NCBI GenBank assembly: GCA_026075535.2 | Contig: AP026538.1 | Location: forward strand, 9,734,001-9,798,000 | Length of the DNA stretch: 64,000 nucleotides | Direction: 5' to 3' | Source of the DNA: Tricholoma matsutake | Taxonomy: Eukaryota; Basidiomycota; Agaricomycetes; Agaricales; Tricholomataceae | Shown here: piece after piece, positions 42,497 to 55,492 of the stretch | How the letters are laid out: each line of letters opens with the position of its first letter | Numbering within the stretch: the first letter of the stretch is position 1 | Notes under the pieces: generated by a model | What the model was told of the DNA's origin: nothing | Databases searched by the model: none | The model's input: the letters and a program-made list of their open reading frames with translations, nothing else | Translations under genes and position numbers: made by a program

Positions 42497-44922
42497 TAGG
42501 GATGGTAATGTTCAGTTCAGAACCATGGTTCAGAACCTGAACAAACCTGTAGATTGTATGTAGTATATGGGACATAGGTACTATAAGTTAATCCGCAAAT
42601 CATGGTGCTCGCATGTAGGTGCATTGTTTATGTTACTAGATCATGTGTCCTTGCATACCCATTGTTTACATCTGTTTATCAACATCACTGAACAATTGGC
42701 AACTCACACTAGAAAGTTCAGCATAACTCCTCAGACCAATGGCTATGCATCATAAGACAACACATAGCAAGGCACCACCCTCAACTATGTTGAGGTGCCG
42801 TTTATCACACCATAAGTGTACATGATCACATCTTTGATGCATGTACTATTTTTAGCACATGCCTTTGATGCGCCATCTCATAGACACCTTTGTGTCTCTT
42901 ATCCCTTTGACTCTTTATGTAGCTGAACTCACTTATATATAGGGTAGGTAGTTATCCAATCACCTCAGTTGCTGTACAGAGACTGAGGTGAGTATTCTAG
43001 ACATTATGATATTACAGACCAATACTTACTGTACTTATAGCTATACTCTGATTATGCTAGGTACAGTTATTGTATTCATATAGTTGCTTGTACAGACAGC
43101 TATACTCTGATTATGCTAGGTTGATTTTCTACAAACTATACAACGTACACATCATATAGTCAGAGGTATAGTCAAGTCGTCAGCATCAGCACATGGATCA
43201 AGCTGGTACAAATATTAGTCAGAATACAACCATGCCACTAGTACTTTCACATCCACTTACTTGAGTCTTTGGTGTTTTATGCTAAAGAACAAGGGAATCA
43301 CCACAGAGTTACTGCCTCTTAATAACATCCACTTGGCATGTATGCTAAGTGGTTTCTTGTTCTCTCATTTCCATTGCTCGGTGTCACCTGTTTGTTGAAT
43401 ATCTTTAGAACACCATATCATCCACTTGGCGTGTACGCTAAGTGGTTTCTTGTTCTCTCATTTCCATCGCTTGGTGTTGCCTGTTTGTTGAATATCTTTA
43501 GAACACCATATCTTCACTCATCAGGTTTCCATGAGCCATGCATGTTTTCTTCCTCTTCCACCCCTCTTCCACATGTTCCTTATGTATTTTCTACATGTTC
43601 CTTACGTGCATCTTCTATGTGTTCCTTACATGTTTTCTAGACATTCCTTACATGTTTTCTATGTGTTCCCTGCTCCACTCTAGTAGGAGTAGGTGGCAGC
43701 TTTGGACTCTGCTGAAACAGTTGGAGTGGGCTGCTGCATTATGCTGCTATGCATTCTCTGCTTCACCCTGGTAGAAATAGGCAGGGCCGGCTTTGGACTC
43801 TGCTGAAACTATTGGGGTGGGCTTTGTCTGTCTTACTGTCTATCTCTTTTTACTGTTGAACACTGCCGCAAACCAACTAGCCCTTGAAGAGCTGTTCAGG
43901 GACCCCAGCATCAAGAGAATTGCTGGGCATGCATCATCATTGTTTAAAACCTACTTCCCTCAGATGCACACTTATTATCAGGAGACTCTGGAAGCCCTCC
44001 TCAAAGCACATCCCCATCTCCTACCTGCATTTCCCCATGCTGCTCCAGGAGGGGGTCATATTCCTTGGTGTGCTGCCAGCTCAAATGTTGGTGAACAGTA
44101 TTGTTTTTAGCTGTCCTAATTTTTTTGCAGAAGCTTCTAATTTCAGCAATGTTTTAAGTCAATCTGAAAACTTGAACTTTCTAGTGTGACTGTTGATCGA
44201 ACTCCTGATCATGACATTGTGTACTGGGTTACCAGATGCAACATTCTTACCTGCTTTTCTACACTACAATTCATGCATTATAGTTTTCCCTGTCTTGTCT
44301 CCTTTGCCAAACTTAGTCTACAATTCGATGGTCTACAATTGCGTCCAAGTCCGAGTCACCATCACTGCATTGCTTAACTGCTTATGGACTTAGCTTGAGG
44401 TGCTGTGCTGTGCTTTTGATGTGCCAATTGTCCCTTTGGCCACATTGCACTATGTATATCATGTCTAAATTGCTGTAGGCTTTGGGCTTGTACTAAAGGT
44501 GGTCATCAGAACACCCACACACCCACCTGCATGCTTTTGTGTGCATCGTTGTGGGATCTCTTTCAAATTTCTAGTTTGACATTTTGCACTCGGGAAATCG
44601 GTCCATATCTATTCTATTTTACTGCCTCGAGCATGCACTGTGAGAGTGAGCACAATTCTGGACATAATTCTGGATTGTGCACCAGACTTTGTGCAGCGTG
44701 CAGTGCATGGTCTTCAGAGAAAATTTATTGTTGTTGTTTTTAATACATATCTACATCCAGTTCATGGTTCAGACCGCTTGAGAACCAGAACCTGACCATT
44801 TTGAACCAAACCAATGGTCCAGTCCAAGGTTTGCTAGAATCTACAGACCAAACCAATAGTCTGGTTCTGGGTTCTCCAAAATCCCTTAAAGAACTGGACC
44901 AAACCAAACCTTACCATCTCTA
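42497..44922. mobile_element. hAT-like non-autonomous element, 2426 bp, 8-bp TSD
   Basis: It begins TAGGGATGGTAATGTT and ends with the complement of TAGAGATGGTAAGGTT (44907-44922), two mismatches in 16. Identical 8-bp TGCAAAAC lies on both sides (42489-42496, 44923-44930). Subterminal GGTTCAGAACC/CCAAACC repeats crowd both ends. The tip TAGGG/TAGAG fits hAT YARNG. No transposase is readable. The interior contains a TATA-bearing LTR-like stretch (about 42745-43200) and a 93-bp tandem duplication (43327-43512). Confidence 0.88.
43327..43512. repeat. 93-bp tandem duplication
   Basis: Copies at 43327-43419 and 43420-43512 differ at six bases. All six sit in dinucleotides that are CG in one copy or reconstruct to CG, giving a direct read-out of CpG decay. 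Confidence 0.85.
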
Positions 44923-44930
44923 TGCAAAAC

Positions 44931-46506
44931 ACACACAAGTCATTGAGCAATGGCTTGGAGTGGGCATCATCAGAGTTGACAGCTTTGACAGAGCATGAAC
45001 TTGCAGGGTTCCCTGCGGATCAGTCTCCTGGTAGTGAGATCATGGACTATGAGGGCACCCTGGGGGTTGGTGATGATGGTGTCAGATGAGGACCACATCA
45101 TGGATATCAACTCTCCAGCGGGTAGATACCACCATTTGTTTTAGTTCATGCTATGTTGTTGTATGATACTAACATTTAGAACTGATATAGATCCTGATAC
45201 CAATACCCCTCCTAAACCTAACCGTCGGTCAACATCCAAGTGTGCTCAGCCTGAGAGTGGTCTCAGTCCTCGTGCATCCATGTAATTCATTATGCCATCT
45301 TTTCATTCTATTAATGTTGTTATCATTATAATCCAGCAAATTGCACTGCCAATCATCAGTGCTGGAAGAACACCACCGATGAGAGTGATGATGGGATGGA
45401 GGATGACACCATATGCCAACATACAAACTTATAACTAGTTGTAAGTGCACTCCACTGTCCTGACGTCCTGTATTCCCTCCCTCATTTATCATCTATGCTT
45501 TCTGATTATTACTGATATGTAATCGATTCTGTACATGTACAATTACTCATGTCCCTGTATGCTGTACATCATATTGGCCTGGTGAACAGTTCTGCCTGAA
45601 AAAAAATGTGTTATTGAGATCACTGAATTGACATGACATCAATACATGTTGGCTGCAGGGGTTATTGCTTGCCAGCTCAACATCCCCTTGTTTATACCCC
45701 CATCCTCCAATCTAGACAACATCTTCGCGTACATCTCTGTCTTGTCTATTATGATGGACTTTGAGGCTCAAGAACTGTTAACAGTACCCTTCTATGTTGG
45801 GCTGTCTCCACTCAACCTTCAGGCTGATGATGCACCAGATCAGAATGTTGCCCTTGAAGCAGCATTCTGTGCAGTCTCTGCACTCAATCCAGATCGTGAC
45901 AAGTTTTTGGATGCTCCTGTTATGATGAAGACCTTGGGTTATTTCAAACACATATACAACACATGCAACACTTTGATTGCACTGGAACTGCTCACTAAAC
46001 ACATGAATATCGACACGTACAGTACTGATTTCACAACGTCACCAAACAACAAGATGTTGGTGTGGGATCCAGACCACCACTTCATCGACTTCATGATTTG
46101 TGTACTGTGTGGGTTAGGCTTAGCCACACTTTTGCTGAATCATCATAGGGATCATCGATTCAAATTTACATTTGAGCTTTCACATGTGTATTGGACATTC
46201 AGCCCCAAATATGCGAAGTTGGATTTTAATCCCTCAGGCACGATGCTTTGGATTGGGTGCTCCACATCATCAGAAGATGTGTGGCTTGGTTGGGCTCTGA
46301 ATGGGTCATTGAATGCTCAATGCAAGGATGTCAAACCTCCCACTTGTGAAGGGAGCATGACACTCTCCCGCCAGCATTACTGGACAACTATCATGTTTCT
46401 GGCATCGATGCTGAGTGCAATAGGCTATCGAGACATAATCATCAGGGACACATACCCTGATCTTGAAAAGGAGGATGATTATCTACATGCTACAAATTTA
46501 ATGTGA
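44931..46506 (+). pseudogene. Unrecognised multi-exon gene, middle part
   Basis: After the hAT-like insert, short acidic exons separated by GT..AG introns lead to a long frame at 45646-46506 (286 aa). It has a well-ordered globular look: LTVPFYVGLSPLNLQ, LEAAFCAVSALNPDRDKFLDAP, TLGYFKHIYNTCNTLIALELL, a hydrophobic FIDFMICVLCGLGLATLLL, and SRQHYWTTIMFLASMLSAIGYRDI. I cannot place it in a family. The 861-bp frame without a stop in this decayed setting suggests purifying selection until recently or a young insertion. Confidence 0.4.
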
Positions 46507-48770
46507 GTACAGCTATTTGTCATACTCTGCTGCAAGTCAAGAACTCTTGACTTGCGGCTCATGTCAAAATGAAATGAGGGACAATGGGGAGCACTATTCA
46601 TGCATATATTATGCAGCCAAAAGCTGTGAGGCAACCAATGGTGGCTCACAGCTTGATATGTCATTTTGTGTGGGCCCATGCATTGTATACTGCACATGGG
46701 TGAGGCTGTGAGTAGATGGTAGTTGGCCCCACAAGACCATGTGATTCATCAATGAGATCACATTGTATACTGACAATGCTTTCATACAGGATTAGGACTG
46801 TGTCACTCAAGTTTCTCAAACTCTGGGAACTAGACTGAAAAATACAACTTGGCTTTGCCGGGTGGGTTGATGGTGCACCCATTGCATATAAGGATGATGG
46901 GTTCATTGTAGACTGAACACCCATGGTAATTACATCACATTATGGGCAAAATCAGGACATTGGCATTACAGCAGCAGATGTGGCAGCTGATGAAGATAAC
47001 TGGTGAACTGACCAGGACTTTTCCCAGATACGATATATTACAATGGAACTTGCTACCCATGTTGTGTAAGTCAAGTACATTTCTTCTTTGAAAACTATCA
47101 AATATGACATTTGTTCACTCAGCGTGCACAAAGCGAGTGCCTGGAAAGACCAGAGCCTTGATGACTTTTGGGATGTATACCATGAAGGGGTTTGGACATC
47201 TGCAGATCGGACATACAGAGAAGAGATAAGTATGGAAGAACTTGCAGATATGGACATGTTGGATAAATCAGGACACAAAGTCCCAGTTTATACTGAAAAT
47301 GGATATCAAATCCAATGACGGGTTGTGCAGTTTAGGAAAAGTGTAAAGCCACATGGGGTTCTGATGGACCTTACTCGGATTAATGAGTTATTCAAAGAAG
47401 ATCTAGATGATGTGTATCTAGAAGGCCAACCAGGTCCATCTTCATCTGAGTATAGTGTGTATCCCCAAGCAGGAATGTGGACTGCTGGACATTTTCAAGT
47501 GCATGGCTTGATGACAAGATTTTATTCGAGGGTGGACACTGGAGATTATCAATAAATGTATTGCAGAGGCACAGGGGCAAGCACAGGATGTTAGGGATGA
47601 GATGGACAAGGAAAACATCAAGGAGATCTCTGAAACAATAAACCCAGTGATTATGGGAGTATTGTGTCAAGGGTATAATGCGGTGATGCATTCAACTTGA
47701 GGTTGGTCAAATCAACACCACAATGCACAGTTTGCTTGATAACCAATGCACTTGCTGAGGGGTGGGCCACTACTGATAGTACCAAAAGGGCTGCAAGAGA
47801 TCTCAGGACTACATGTGCATACACACTGCCTCATAGCAGCTTCCAAGAGAAAATTGCCAATCCAGAAATCAAATGCGATCTACGGTTGGAGAGTGTGTAC
47901 TTTGTTGACATGTTGGCATTACCTGTGGAAATGCAGACCAGAGAGTAAGTGCATATATTGTGCCATCACATGATGAATCTGAATTGATGGTCCCCATCCA
48001 GTGGACTTTCAAATAACATTATCCAACCATTGGTGAGCATGTGGGGCAATTCAACACTGATTGATGAGCTGAAAAGATGTGTTGTGCTCATTAAACCAGA
48101 GGTAAGATGCATTTGAATTGTCCACAATTTTCTGACATGTTAAATACAACATTGAGGCATACCCACAAGTTTATGTTTGGATGACATATCCTATCATGAT
48201 GCTGCTGGAGCAACTTTGTAAGGATGGCAAAATGGAGATGGCTAATAACTGGACACCATCACCCATTACAGTGGAACTGTGTTCTGTTGTAGAATGTGCT
48301 CTCAATTACATGCACATGGGAAATGCAGCAGTGATTGCAATGTTGGTCATGAATTCACTGTGGATCAGGTGATCCATTGTGCAAGATGGCCTTCTGTGCT
48401 TCAACCTGAGCATTGTGACCATCTGGGCAGGCAAATCACCTATTGTCAAGATGGATAAGTGGGCATTTGATGAACAGAAAAACCAACCATGGACTGCATC
48501 AAAGCAGGCCCAGTGTCTCACATATGGGGGAAGGGCACTTCAATGTACATTCAATCCTGTTTCTATTTCAGTTTCATGTCATTGGTAATCCTGTCCCTCA
48601 CCATTTATGGGGTTCATGGATTGACTGAGGGATTGTATTTGTTGGATCTAATAAAATGTCACAACTCATCTGACCTTGACTTGTTGAGTGGCATTGACAA
48701 TGCAGTGGGAGGCTGCAAGTCACAACATCTCAACTCGCAGCATGATAACACAATCTTTTGATCATCATCA
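46507..48770 (+). pseudogene. Unrecognised multi-exon gene, further exons
   Basis: Several exon-sized plus-strand frames (47088-47318 continuing through a TGA to 47555; 47697-47948; 48181-48372 continuing through a TGA to about 48542) contain no domain I recognise. Recurrent features are WKDQSLDDFWDVYHEGVW, CLITNALAEGW and SIVTIWAGKSPIVKMDKWAFDEQ. Stops joining adjacent frames (about 47316, 48370) are TGA. They lie in the same orientation and spacing as the flanking exons, so I treat them as one gene. Confidence 0.3.
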
Positions 48771-48773
48771 GAG

Positions 48774-50030
48774 GTGGTTTGGTTGATGATCAATTTTCTA
48801 AGATCTCTTGACAGATCTTTTTTTGCCAATTTTGCCATGGCAGTTGCTGCGATCAGGCCAATCCAGGGGATAGTCATGCATTTGAGCCCTATGGTTGCCG
48901 GAGCACAGTCCATCACATTCCATGCCATTTCCATGTTCATCCAAGACTGTAAAGATCTGGTCACAAGCAATGTCACCATGCCAATCAAACAGGCTCTACA
49001 TGGTATCGATGAACATCAGCAACCCCATGCAGAATGTTGCAAGCTGGCACTGAGCTCCTGGAATAAATGCCAACATCCACTGGTATGGACAAATGAGGGT
49101 GGACCACATAATGGAACATATCAGAAACTTATCACATTGCTCAACAAGAACATGGATGAGGCGCCATCCACACTCCCAGAGGCAGGTGAGAACCTCAGGT
49201 ATCACCAGCTTACATCAAAGCTTTATAAGATGGGTCATGCAGAAAAACCACTTGCAGTGGTGGCACCCATCACAGCCAATGGGGCATTCATCCATGCTTT
49301 AGGAGTTGCAATAAAAGTCATTGGATGTTGGGCTCAGTGTGCAGAACTTGCGGAAGCATTTACCATATCAATCTTTGAAACCATGCTATCCAAAATGCAA
49401 ATCCAGTTTGCATGATTGCACAATCCAGGGGGTAGGGCATACACTGTCTGGCATGACCGTTGGTTGATTCTGCAGTGGGCACCAGCTCAAGGAGCTGCAG
49501 TATTGATGATAACAGACTCTGAAGAAAGGGAGAGTGCATCAGGTATTGTGGCAAGTCAGGCTGCTGATACAAACAAGTCAGTGCCATGGACAATACCAGC
49601 AAACCTGAGTAACATGGGAGTGCTTTGGGAAAAAACAGTACTGCCATGTGAGTGGGAGCTAAAGCATGCCTCACTGGACCAGACACATACAAAAGCAGGG
49701 GCAGGATATATTTGGGATACATATTCATATGTGTTTAAAGAATATGATGGTAATGTATGGTGGCACAATATGTCCTTGGTGTGGGTGATACTGTTCACCA
49801 AGATGGCACCACATGTTTTCATGGAATTGGATAAACCACTGGAGGGAAGGAATGAGAAGGAGCTAACTGCAGCAGTATGTCAGATGCCATGGGTAGAAAC
49901 TTGATCAAAAACACACAAGGGGGTGACAGGCAGACCTCAATATGTTATGATGTTGTCAACCACAATCATGGCACAGGGAAGTACACACACACCAGTCTGT
50001 CTGGAGTTGCCCTGGCGGACAAGGGGGAAT
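48774..50030 (+). pseudogene. Unrecognised multi-exon gene, 3' part
   Basis: Frame 48774-49415 (213 aa), then a TGA in QIQFA*LHNPGG, the same frame on to 49904 (162 aa), another TGA in VET*SKTHKG, and continuation to about 50030. The merged stretch has many Trp/Tyr and looks globular (SLVWVILFTKMAPHVFMELDKPL). No catalytic motif is recognised. As elsewhere, breaks are TGA without shift, so about 1.25 kb of continuous ancestral coding sequence is preserved. Confidence 0.4.
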
Positions 50031-50499
50031 GGATAATGCAGATCTGACACATCTCAGCCAGAGAGGGAGATTCTTCAACCATTCCATGGTTTGGACTATA
50101 GTCTTGTGAAGGGAGGCAAAGCATGCTAGGTCGAAGGGAGGTAGTAGATAGCGATGGATATGGTACAGTGGGAGGGAGGATATAAAGAGGTTGGGAGGGG
50201 CCTGTATCTGGGAGGGAGATGTGTATAGTTGTCGGAGGGTGAATTGTCTACATCAAAAATGTTGAGTTTGGCGCAGGGACAGAGGGATGGAGAGATACAT
50301 ACAGATATGCTGTCTTGCCTGATATGTATGAATGTCCCCTGAGCCTATCCTCTAACTGCAGGAAAGGAAGAAGATGCAAACTAAAGTTCCCCACTCTGCC
50401 TTGCAAAATCCAAAGGTCAAGTCAGGGTTTGTGAAAGTGATGAAGAAAATCTTTTTTAATGCGCCATCAGCTATGAACAGTAAGTGATCATATTTGCTT

Positions 50500-52860
50500 C
50501 AAGGATTGTATTGCTTACTGCGCTTCAACCATCATTGTAGTTTTCAACCGAGGAATCCTAGTGTCTGCACACCTTGGCCACAACTCCCATCTCCCCTGAC
50601 AATACCAGTTCTCCCACAGGTAAGCCCATACTTCACGAAGATCATGCTTGAAGCAAAACTCATACATCTGCTTCACAGCCCACTCTTTTATGCCCTCTGG
50701 ACTTGGGGCTGAATATCCAGGAATCAAGGGGTGGGCACAAAAATGCCGTTCCATCATCTCCACAATGTTGGCATGCAAATCCATGGGGCAGAAGGTTCAT
50801 CGATAGTAGTTATCATCGTCACTCTGCTCATCTCCAGATTTAAACAGGGTTTTGCTATCCTTGTTTGGTGGTGGTACTGTGATTGTTAGCCTTGGGGTGT
50901 GATTGACCACTGGAACATTCTGGCTCGTGCCTCCTGTTGTGTTGATAGAGTCTACTAGCAGTGGACGATGCTGTGAGAAATTGGGTAATCAAATGAATAG
51001 TGAGTTAGGTCCTTGAGTTGTGGGCATGCTTTCCAAAGCAACTGAGATGTTTGATACGCCCCCCTCACTCTCTTTCACATCTGCTTTACCAGGTGGGTAG
51101 AACCCTGCATTGATGAACCTGAACTCCCCTTGTGCACACTTGGCATTATATGGCATTGTAGAAAGTTTGAAGAGCTAAAGACATGTCCTAACTGCCTTAC
51201 ACAGATGCCACCAACACAGCTGAATCTTTGCTTGTGACCAGGTCTTTCGACATGACCCAATTTCAGCCATATCCTTGTCAATGTGCACAAATTGTGGTGT
51301 GACCCCATACTCTTCATGAAGAGAGCCTTGGTCCTCTTGCCAATGTCACTCCCTTCCACAGTCAAAAGCAGGCAGTACAATAATGGGAAACCGGCATTGT
51401 CATATTCTCTGAGAACAGTATAAAGTTCAAGGTCTTTTGAGTTGGTGTTATCTACGATTAGTGTTAGCATTGGCGGAACCCTGGTATGACAGACTTGGTG
51501 ATGTGCTCGACCCAGAAACCCAAACAAAACCTACCAAAATGGCCTTGTATGGTATAACACGAGTTAGAGGAAGGGTACGAGGTGGTACTAAAAGTCACCA
51601 AATTCCACCTGATGGATGTGTAAGACGTCCGAGTGGGTACGAAGGGTTTTGAGAACATTCAAAGGGGCACAAGATCTCTCAATGTAAGTTCGAGGGAGAT
51701 CGAAAAGGTTTGAGGGGTAGAGGAGACGTTCAAGGTAATTGGGAATGGTATAGACAGTTTTACAAAGGGTGTAGAAGGAATATGTGAGTGGGGCAGCAAT
51801 GATAGTGATGAGGGGCAATAATGATATACAACAGACGAAGGGTTCAAGGGCTAATACGAAGTTTCAAGGAAGTTTGCGACGATTCACAGAACTTTGGGCT
51901 AGACGAGAGGCTTGGACTCAAGAGCTGAACTCTTAAATCAGACTATAGTGAAGTAAGATGATCTCTTTTCTTCCTTTTCAAGTGAGTAACTATTACAAGT
52001 TTAAATAAGTTCTGAAGAGGTACTACCAAAAAGGGGAAGGAGAACATGAGGCCTACATGAGGTGAAGTCTAGGATAAAAGATAAACCTTTATCACTGAGT
52101 AAAACAATAAAAGATAAGAGTTAAATCTCTGGAGTCCTGATATGTGCAAAATGTACTCGTCCTATGTCATTACAAACTGTCTAAACATCGGAAATTTGCC
52201 TCATTGTGTCCTTAGTCATCTCGTGTGTGCTCAGTCAGTGGCCAAATAGCTTGGTCAACGTTGCTATAACTCGTCTGCATGTAGTAAGAGTGCCAGAGGC
52301 CATGATGATGGTGGCTGAGCGCATTCGAAGTGTTCCTATATCATTCAAGGGGGATCAAGGGGGATCAAGGTAGCGCGAGGCCACTCAAAGCCTGTTCGGG
52401 AGCTTTTCGTGAGGCTTGAAGGTGTTTGAGGGGTTCCAAGTGTCATGGGAGATTGATGCAGAACTGCTGTAAGTGGTTACAGACCTTATAGCATGAGGTG
52501 GACCTATCATTGGATTCACATACATGTTGCATTGATCCCCATCTTCATGACCTTTCCTTGAAGCCAATCTGAGACTTTTCTCATCCCCCATGCAACCTGC
52601 TCTGTGCCATCTACTTTGGGCAGATCAAACATGTCCACTTCATTGGAGTACTCGCACAGCAAGATCTCCACTGAGGGAAGCTGTAAATCATCTCTTTTCC
52701 ACAGGCTCTCGCTCATCGTAGTCCAGGCACTGTGAATCTGCGCAGCTGTGACTGCCGGAAATAATGCTTGGATCTTTGGTACCATTGTGTTTGGTGTTGT
52801 CCACTCTAGGTTTTTGCAGATAAATGCAGCTGCTTCTGGTGGCATTGCAACACCATATTA
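50500..52860 (-). pseudogene. MULE-type (Mutator-like) transposase
   Basis: Minus-strand exons: 52516-52845 (SESLWKRDDLQLPSVEILL, VAWGMRKVSDWL, IINAT-type block), 51075-51451 (NTNSKDLELYTVLREYDNAGFPLLYCLL, the MULE domain around the first catalytic Asp region) and 50515-50784 (HFCAHPLIPGYSAPSPEGIKEWAVKQMYEF..., WAYLWENWYCQGRWELW). The exon ends at 52524 and 51451 join as NAT-Y-NTNSKDLELY across a GTATGT..CGTAG intron. The intron is swollen by a 959-bp insert. The transposase would cut and paste a TIR element, but its TIRs were not found. Confidence 0.7.
51487..52445 (+). mobile_element. LTR-like insert (959 bp) in the MULE intron
   Basis: It begins TGACAGACTTGG and ends CCAAGTGTCA, so the ends are inverted as in LTRs, with near-matching flanks TGGTA (51482-51486) and TGGGA (52446-52450). 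Its first 110 bases (GACCCAGAAACCCAAACAAAACC..GGTATAACACGAGT.AGAGGAAGG) match the insert at about 58.26-59.60 kb in reverse. No coding region. Orientation is inferred from the match only. Confidence 0.6.
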
Positions 52861-53846
52861 AGGTGTATGCACCTCATGATGCTGAAGGTAGATAGTAATT
52901 TGTCTTGAACTAGGGTCATCAACTTCATGACATGAAACCCTGAGGCAGCTGTGGCAATCATAGAGATGGATTCCTAGTGTATCACAATGCTTTGCACCCT
53001 CTTTATGACTCAGATGTGCTTTCTGCTTCTGGCCACTATCCTGGCAGCACCAATATGTCTTGTTTCCATTTACGAGGACCTTGTTCTCCTTTACTCTGTG
53101 ATGTTATTGTTCAGCTGTGGTGATGCAGATAGGTAAGCTACAATGTACCAAATAATATGGTCTATCAAATGCATACAGTGTACCAAATGATACAGGTTTG
53201 GTGGATGCCATTGAATGCTCTCATAGTATGTATAACATGTACTAGTATCAAATAAATACACTTTTACAATTCTTGCTTGTGATACACTATGAAGAATGTT
53301 AATATACAGATCAGAGATAGTGTTGGACATGGTACTTGGCAGCAGCAATGGCAATGGCATTGGCATAGATATATGGCATTGGCATCAGGCTAATGGTCTT
53401 GGTATAGATGTGCATAGGAAACTGTATGGCCTAGCTATAGGCAATGATACTGATTTTCTATGTAGTGCAGACCTACCAAATGGGATCAGCTTGCCACCCT
53501 GATTGGTGTTGGTCAATGCTGCTGATGCCGCCTAAGGAAATTTCCTGATGCTGAAGGTTATATAGTGACATGTATGATAAATGCCTCAATTAGCAATCAT
53601 TCATTTGTTGTATGCAGACCTATGAAATGGGTTGGCACTGGCACTGGCAGAAATTAAAAATTTACCAACATTGGCAGCAGCAGACGCGTAATACAGACCT
53701 TCATGAAATCAGAGATTGGCATCAGAATTGAGCATGGCACTGGCACCGGGATTAGGGATTGGGCAGAAAATGTTTGGTGTTCCAGAAGCACCAACAATTA
53801 TTACTACATGTTCATGTATAGAATATGTAAATGAAATAAATGAGCA
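52861..53846. other. No confident gene; GGCATT/GGCAAT hexamer patches
   Basis: Short frames only. Hexamer-like GGCATTGGCA repeats lie at about 53335-53400 and 53630-53770. Confidence 0.4.
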
Positions 53847-54990
53847 TCATCCATCATCCATAGTGTCCATATCATCAGAGCCACGCAAGTTCAACCAAGT
53901 GTCATCAACATAATCAAAGTCTGCATGAGTATAGATGGGCAGCATGATGCGAGAAGGAGTGGGGTGCTCTATCTGGGAGGTGCTGGGGGACTCATCACTA
54001 AAATTGTCAGAATTGGCAGTGGCATCATTGGCATTGGCATTGGATTCACCCTGAGGTCCAGTAGAATCTGTCTCTGATAATGAGAGAAAAACATCTGCTG
54101 CATCAGATGTGGTAGCAAAAGCTGATAGGGGATTTGAGGGTGGAGATGAAGAGGTAAAATTATTGAGGTAGAAGTCAGCAGCATCAATGCTGGTTGGGGA
54201 ACCCATAGGGGCAGATGATGAATCAGAACCATATGCCATGGCTGCCTGAAGGGCGGTATGCTGATCAGCATCATTTGCTACATCATCTTCACCTTGCCAG
54301 ACCATGAGTGCCTCGGCATCGGCAGCTGCAGTGGGGACGGGACTGGTAGTGGGAATGGGGATGGAATCAGAATCAGTGTCGGCAGTGGAGAGATCGGCAT
54401 CAGCAATGGGGACTGAAGCAACGGGAGCAGGGACAGGAACAACAGGAGTGGTCCCAGCATTGGATACATCGGATTCAGCATCTGAGAAATATAGGCCAGC
54501 ATCGTGACCAGTAACCATGGGTGGTCGACTGTAGGCAGAGACAACTGTTGGGAGACATGGTGCATCTGACCACTCCTTCTTTTGCTGGGTGCCATCAGGT
54601 AGAGACCCTGTGTACCCAGAATGCTGTGCCTTTCCCTTGCCCTTAGTTGCCTGACTGATTGCTAAAACCTCATTCTCTGCAATACCAATGCCCCAGGTCC
54701 ACTTGTAGGAGGTTGGGGGAATGGCTCAAGTTCAGCCTGTGCATGTGCAGATACCAGTTCCAATTGTCTTCTTATGGCCGACCATCTCCCAGCGTGTCCA
54801 CAGTTGTTTTTTGATGCCAATGCCGCTGCCACTGCCGGTGCCGTTGTTAACTTACTGTTAATAACTGATCCTGAAAGGTTTGTCGGAATCCAATTGGACA
54901 CTGTGGGTGTTATTTCTGGAAGGTTGTCGGGTCATTGCAGATTCGGTGGGAGGGGAAACAGAAAGGACTTGGCTTCAGCTTGTGAGAAGC
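53847..54990 (-). pseudogene. Acidic low-complexity protein region upstream of MULE
   Basis: A 223-aa minus-strand frame at 53847-54518 rich in Ala, Asp, Ser and Pro (SIPIPTTSPVPTAAADAEAL, TADTDSDS). Similar sequence continues upstream through 54901. It may be the N-terminal regulatory part of the MULE protein or a separate gene; no domain is seen. Several segments are translations of the GGCATT/GGCAAT-type hexamer (about 54010-54050, 54300-54420), so part of the frame grew by repeat expansion. Confidence 0.35.
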
Positions 54991-55492
54991 TGTGCCCTTC
55001 ACCTCATCTGGTGTCCTAATTTCAAGTCATAAGTCTGGAGATAGGAGCGGAAAGGTGCGGGTAAATGCAGGGAGGAGTACGGGGGGACTTAGGTTAAGTT
55101 CAGGAGAGGTTAGAACTTCAGAAGGAGACCACAGGTCGAGTTGAATGGAGTTTAGACTCTTAGAGAACTGCGGTTGGAGTAGAAGGAGGTTTAGATTGAC
55201 AGGATAAAGTCGAGTCTATGTCAATATATGAACTGAGGAATACAAGGCAAAACTAACTAAGCTTAAATACTGTAGTCCAGAATAATGCAGAACAGGAACA
55301 AAGACTGCAGCAGTGTCTTGACTGCATAGATAAATTATCGAGTGGGAGCCACACAGGAATCCATAGTCAAATTTGCCATAGAGATGGCAGCCTTGGAAAG
55401 GCAGCTGTGGATGCTGTACAAGGCGGCCTGGTGCACAGCAGTGTGGGCAGTGCAAGGTGGCCGGGAATGAAATCGGGAGGCGTAGACGAAAG
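54991..55492. other. Unassigned, LTR-like composition
   Basis: Purine-rich GGAGT/AGGTT stretches lead to a TATATGAAC-type box near 55221. There is no coding signal. It may be an LTR remnant, but no TG..CA pair with flanking duplication was found. Confidence 0.25.
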
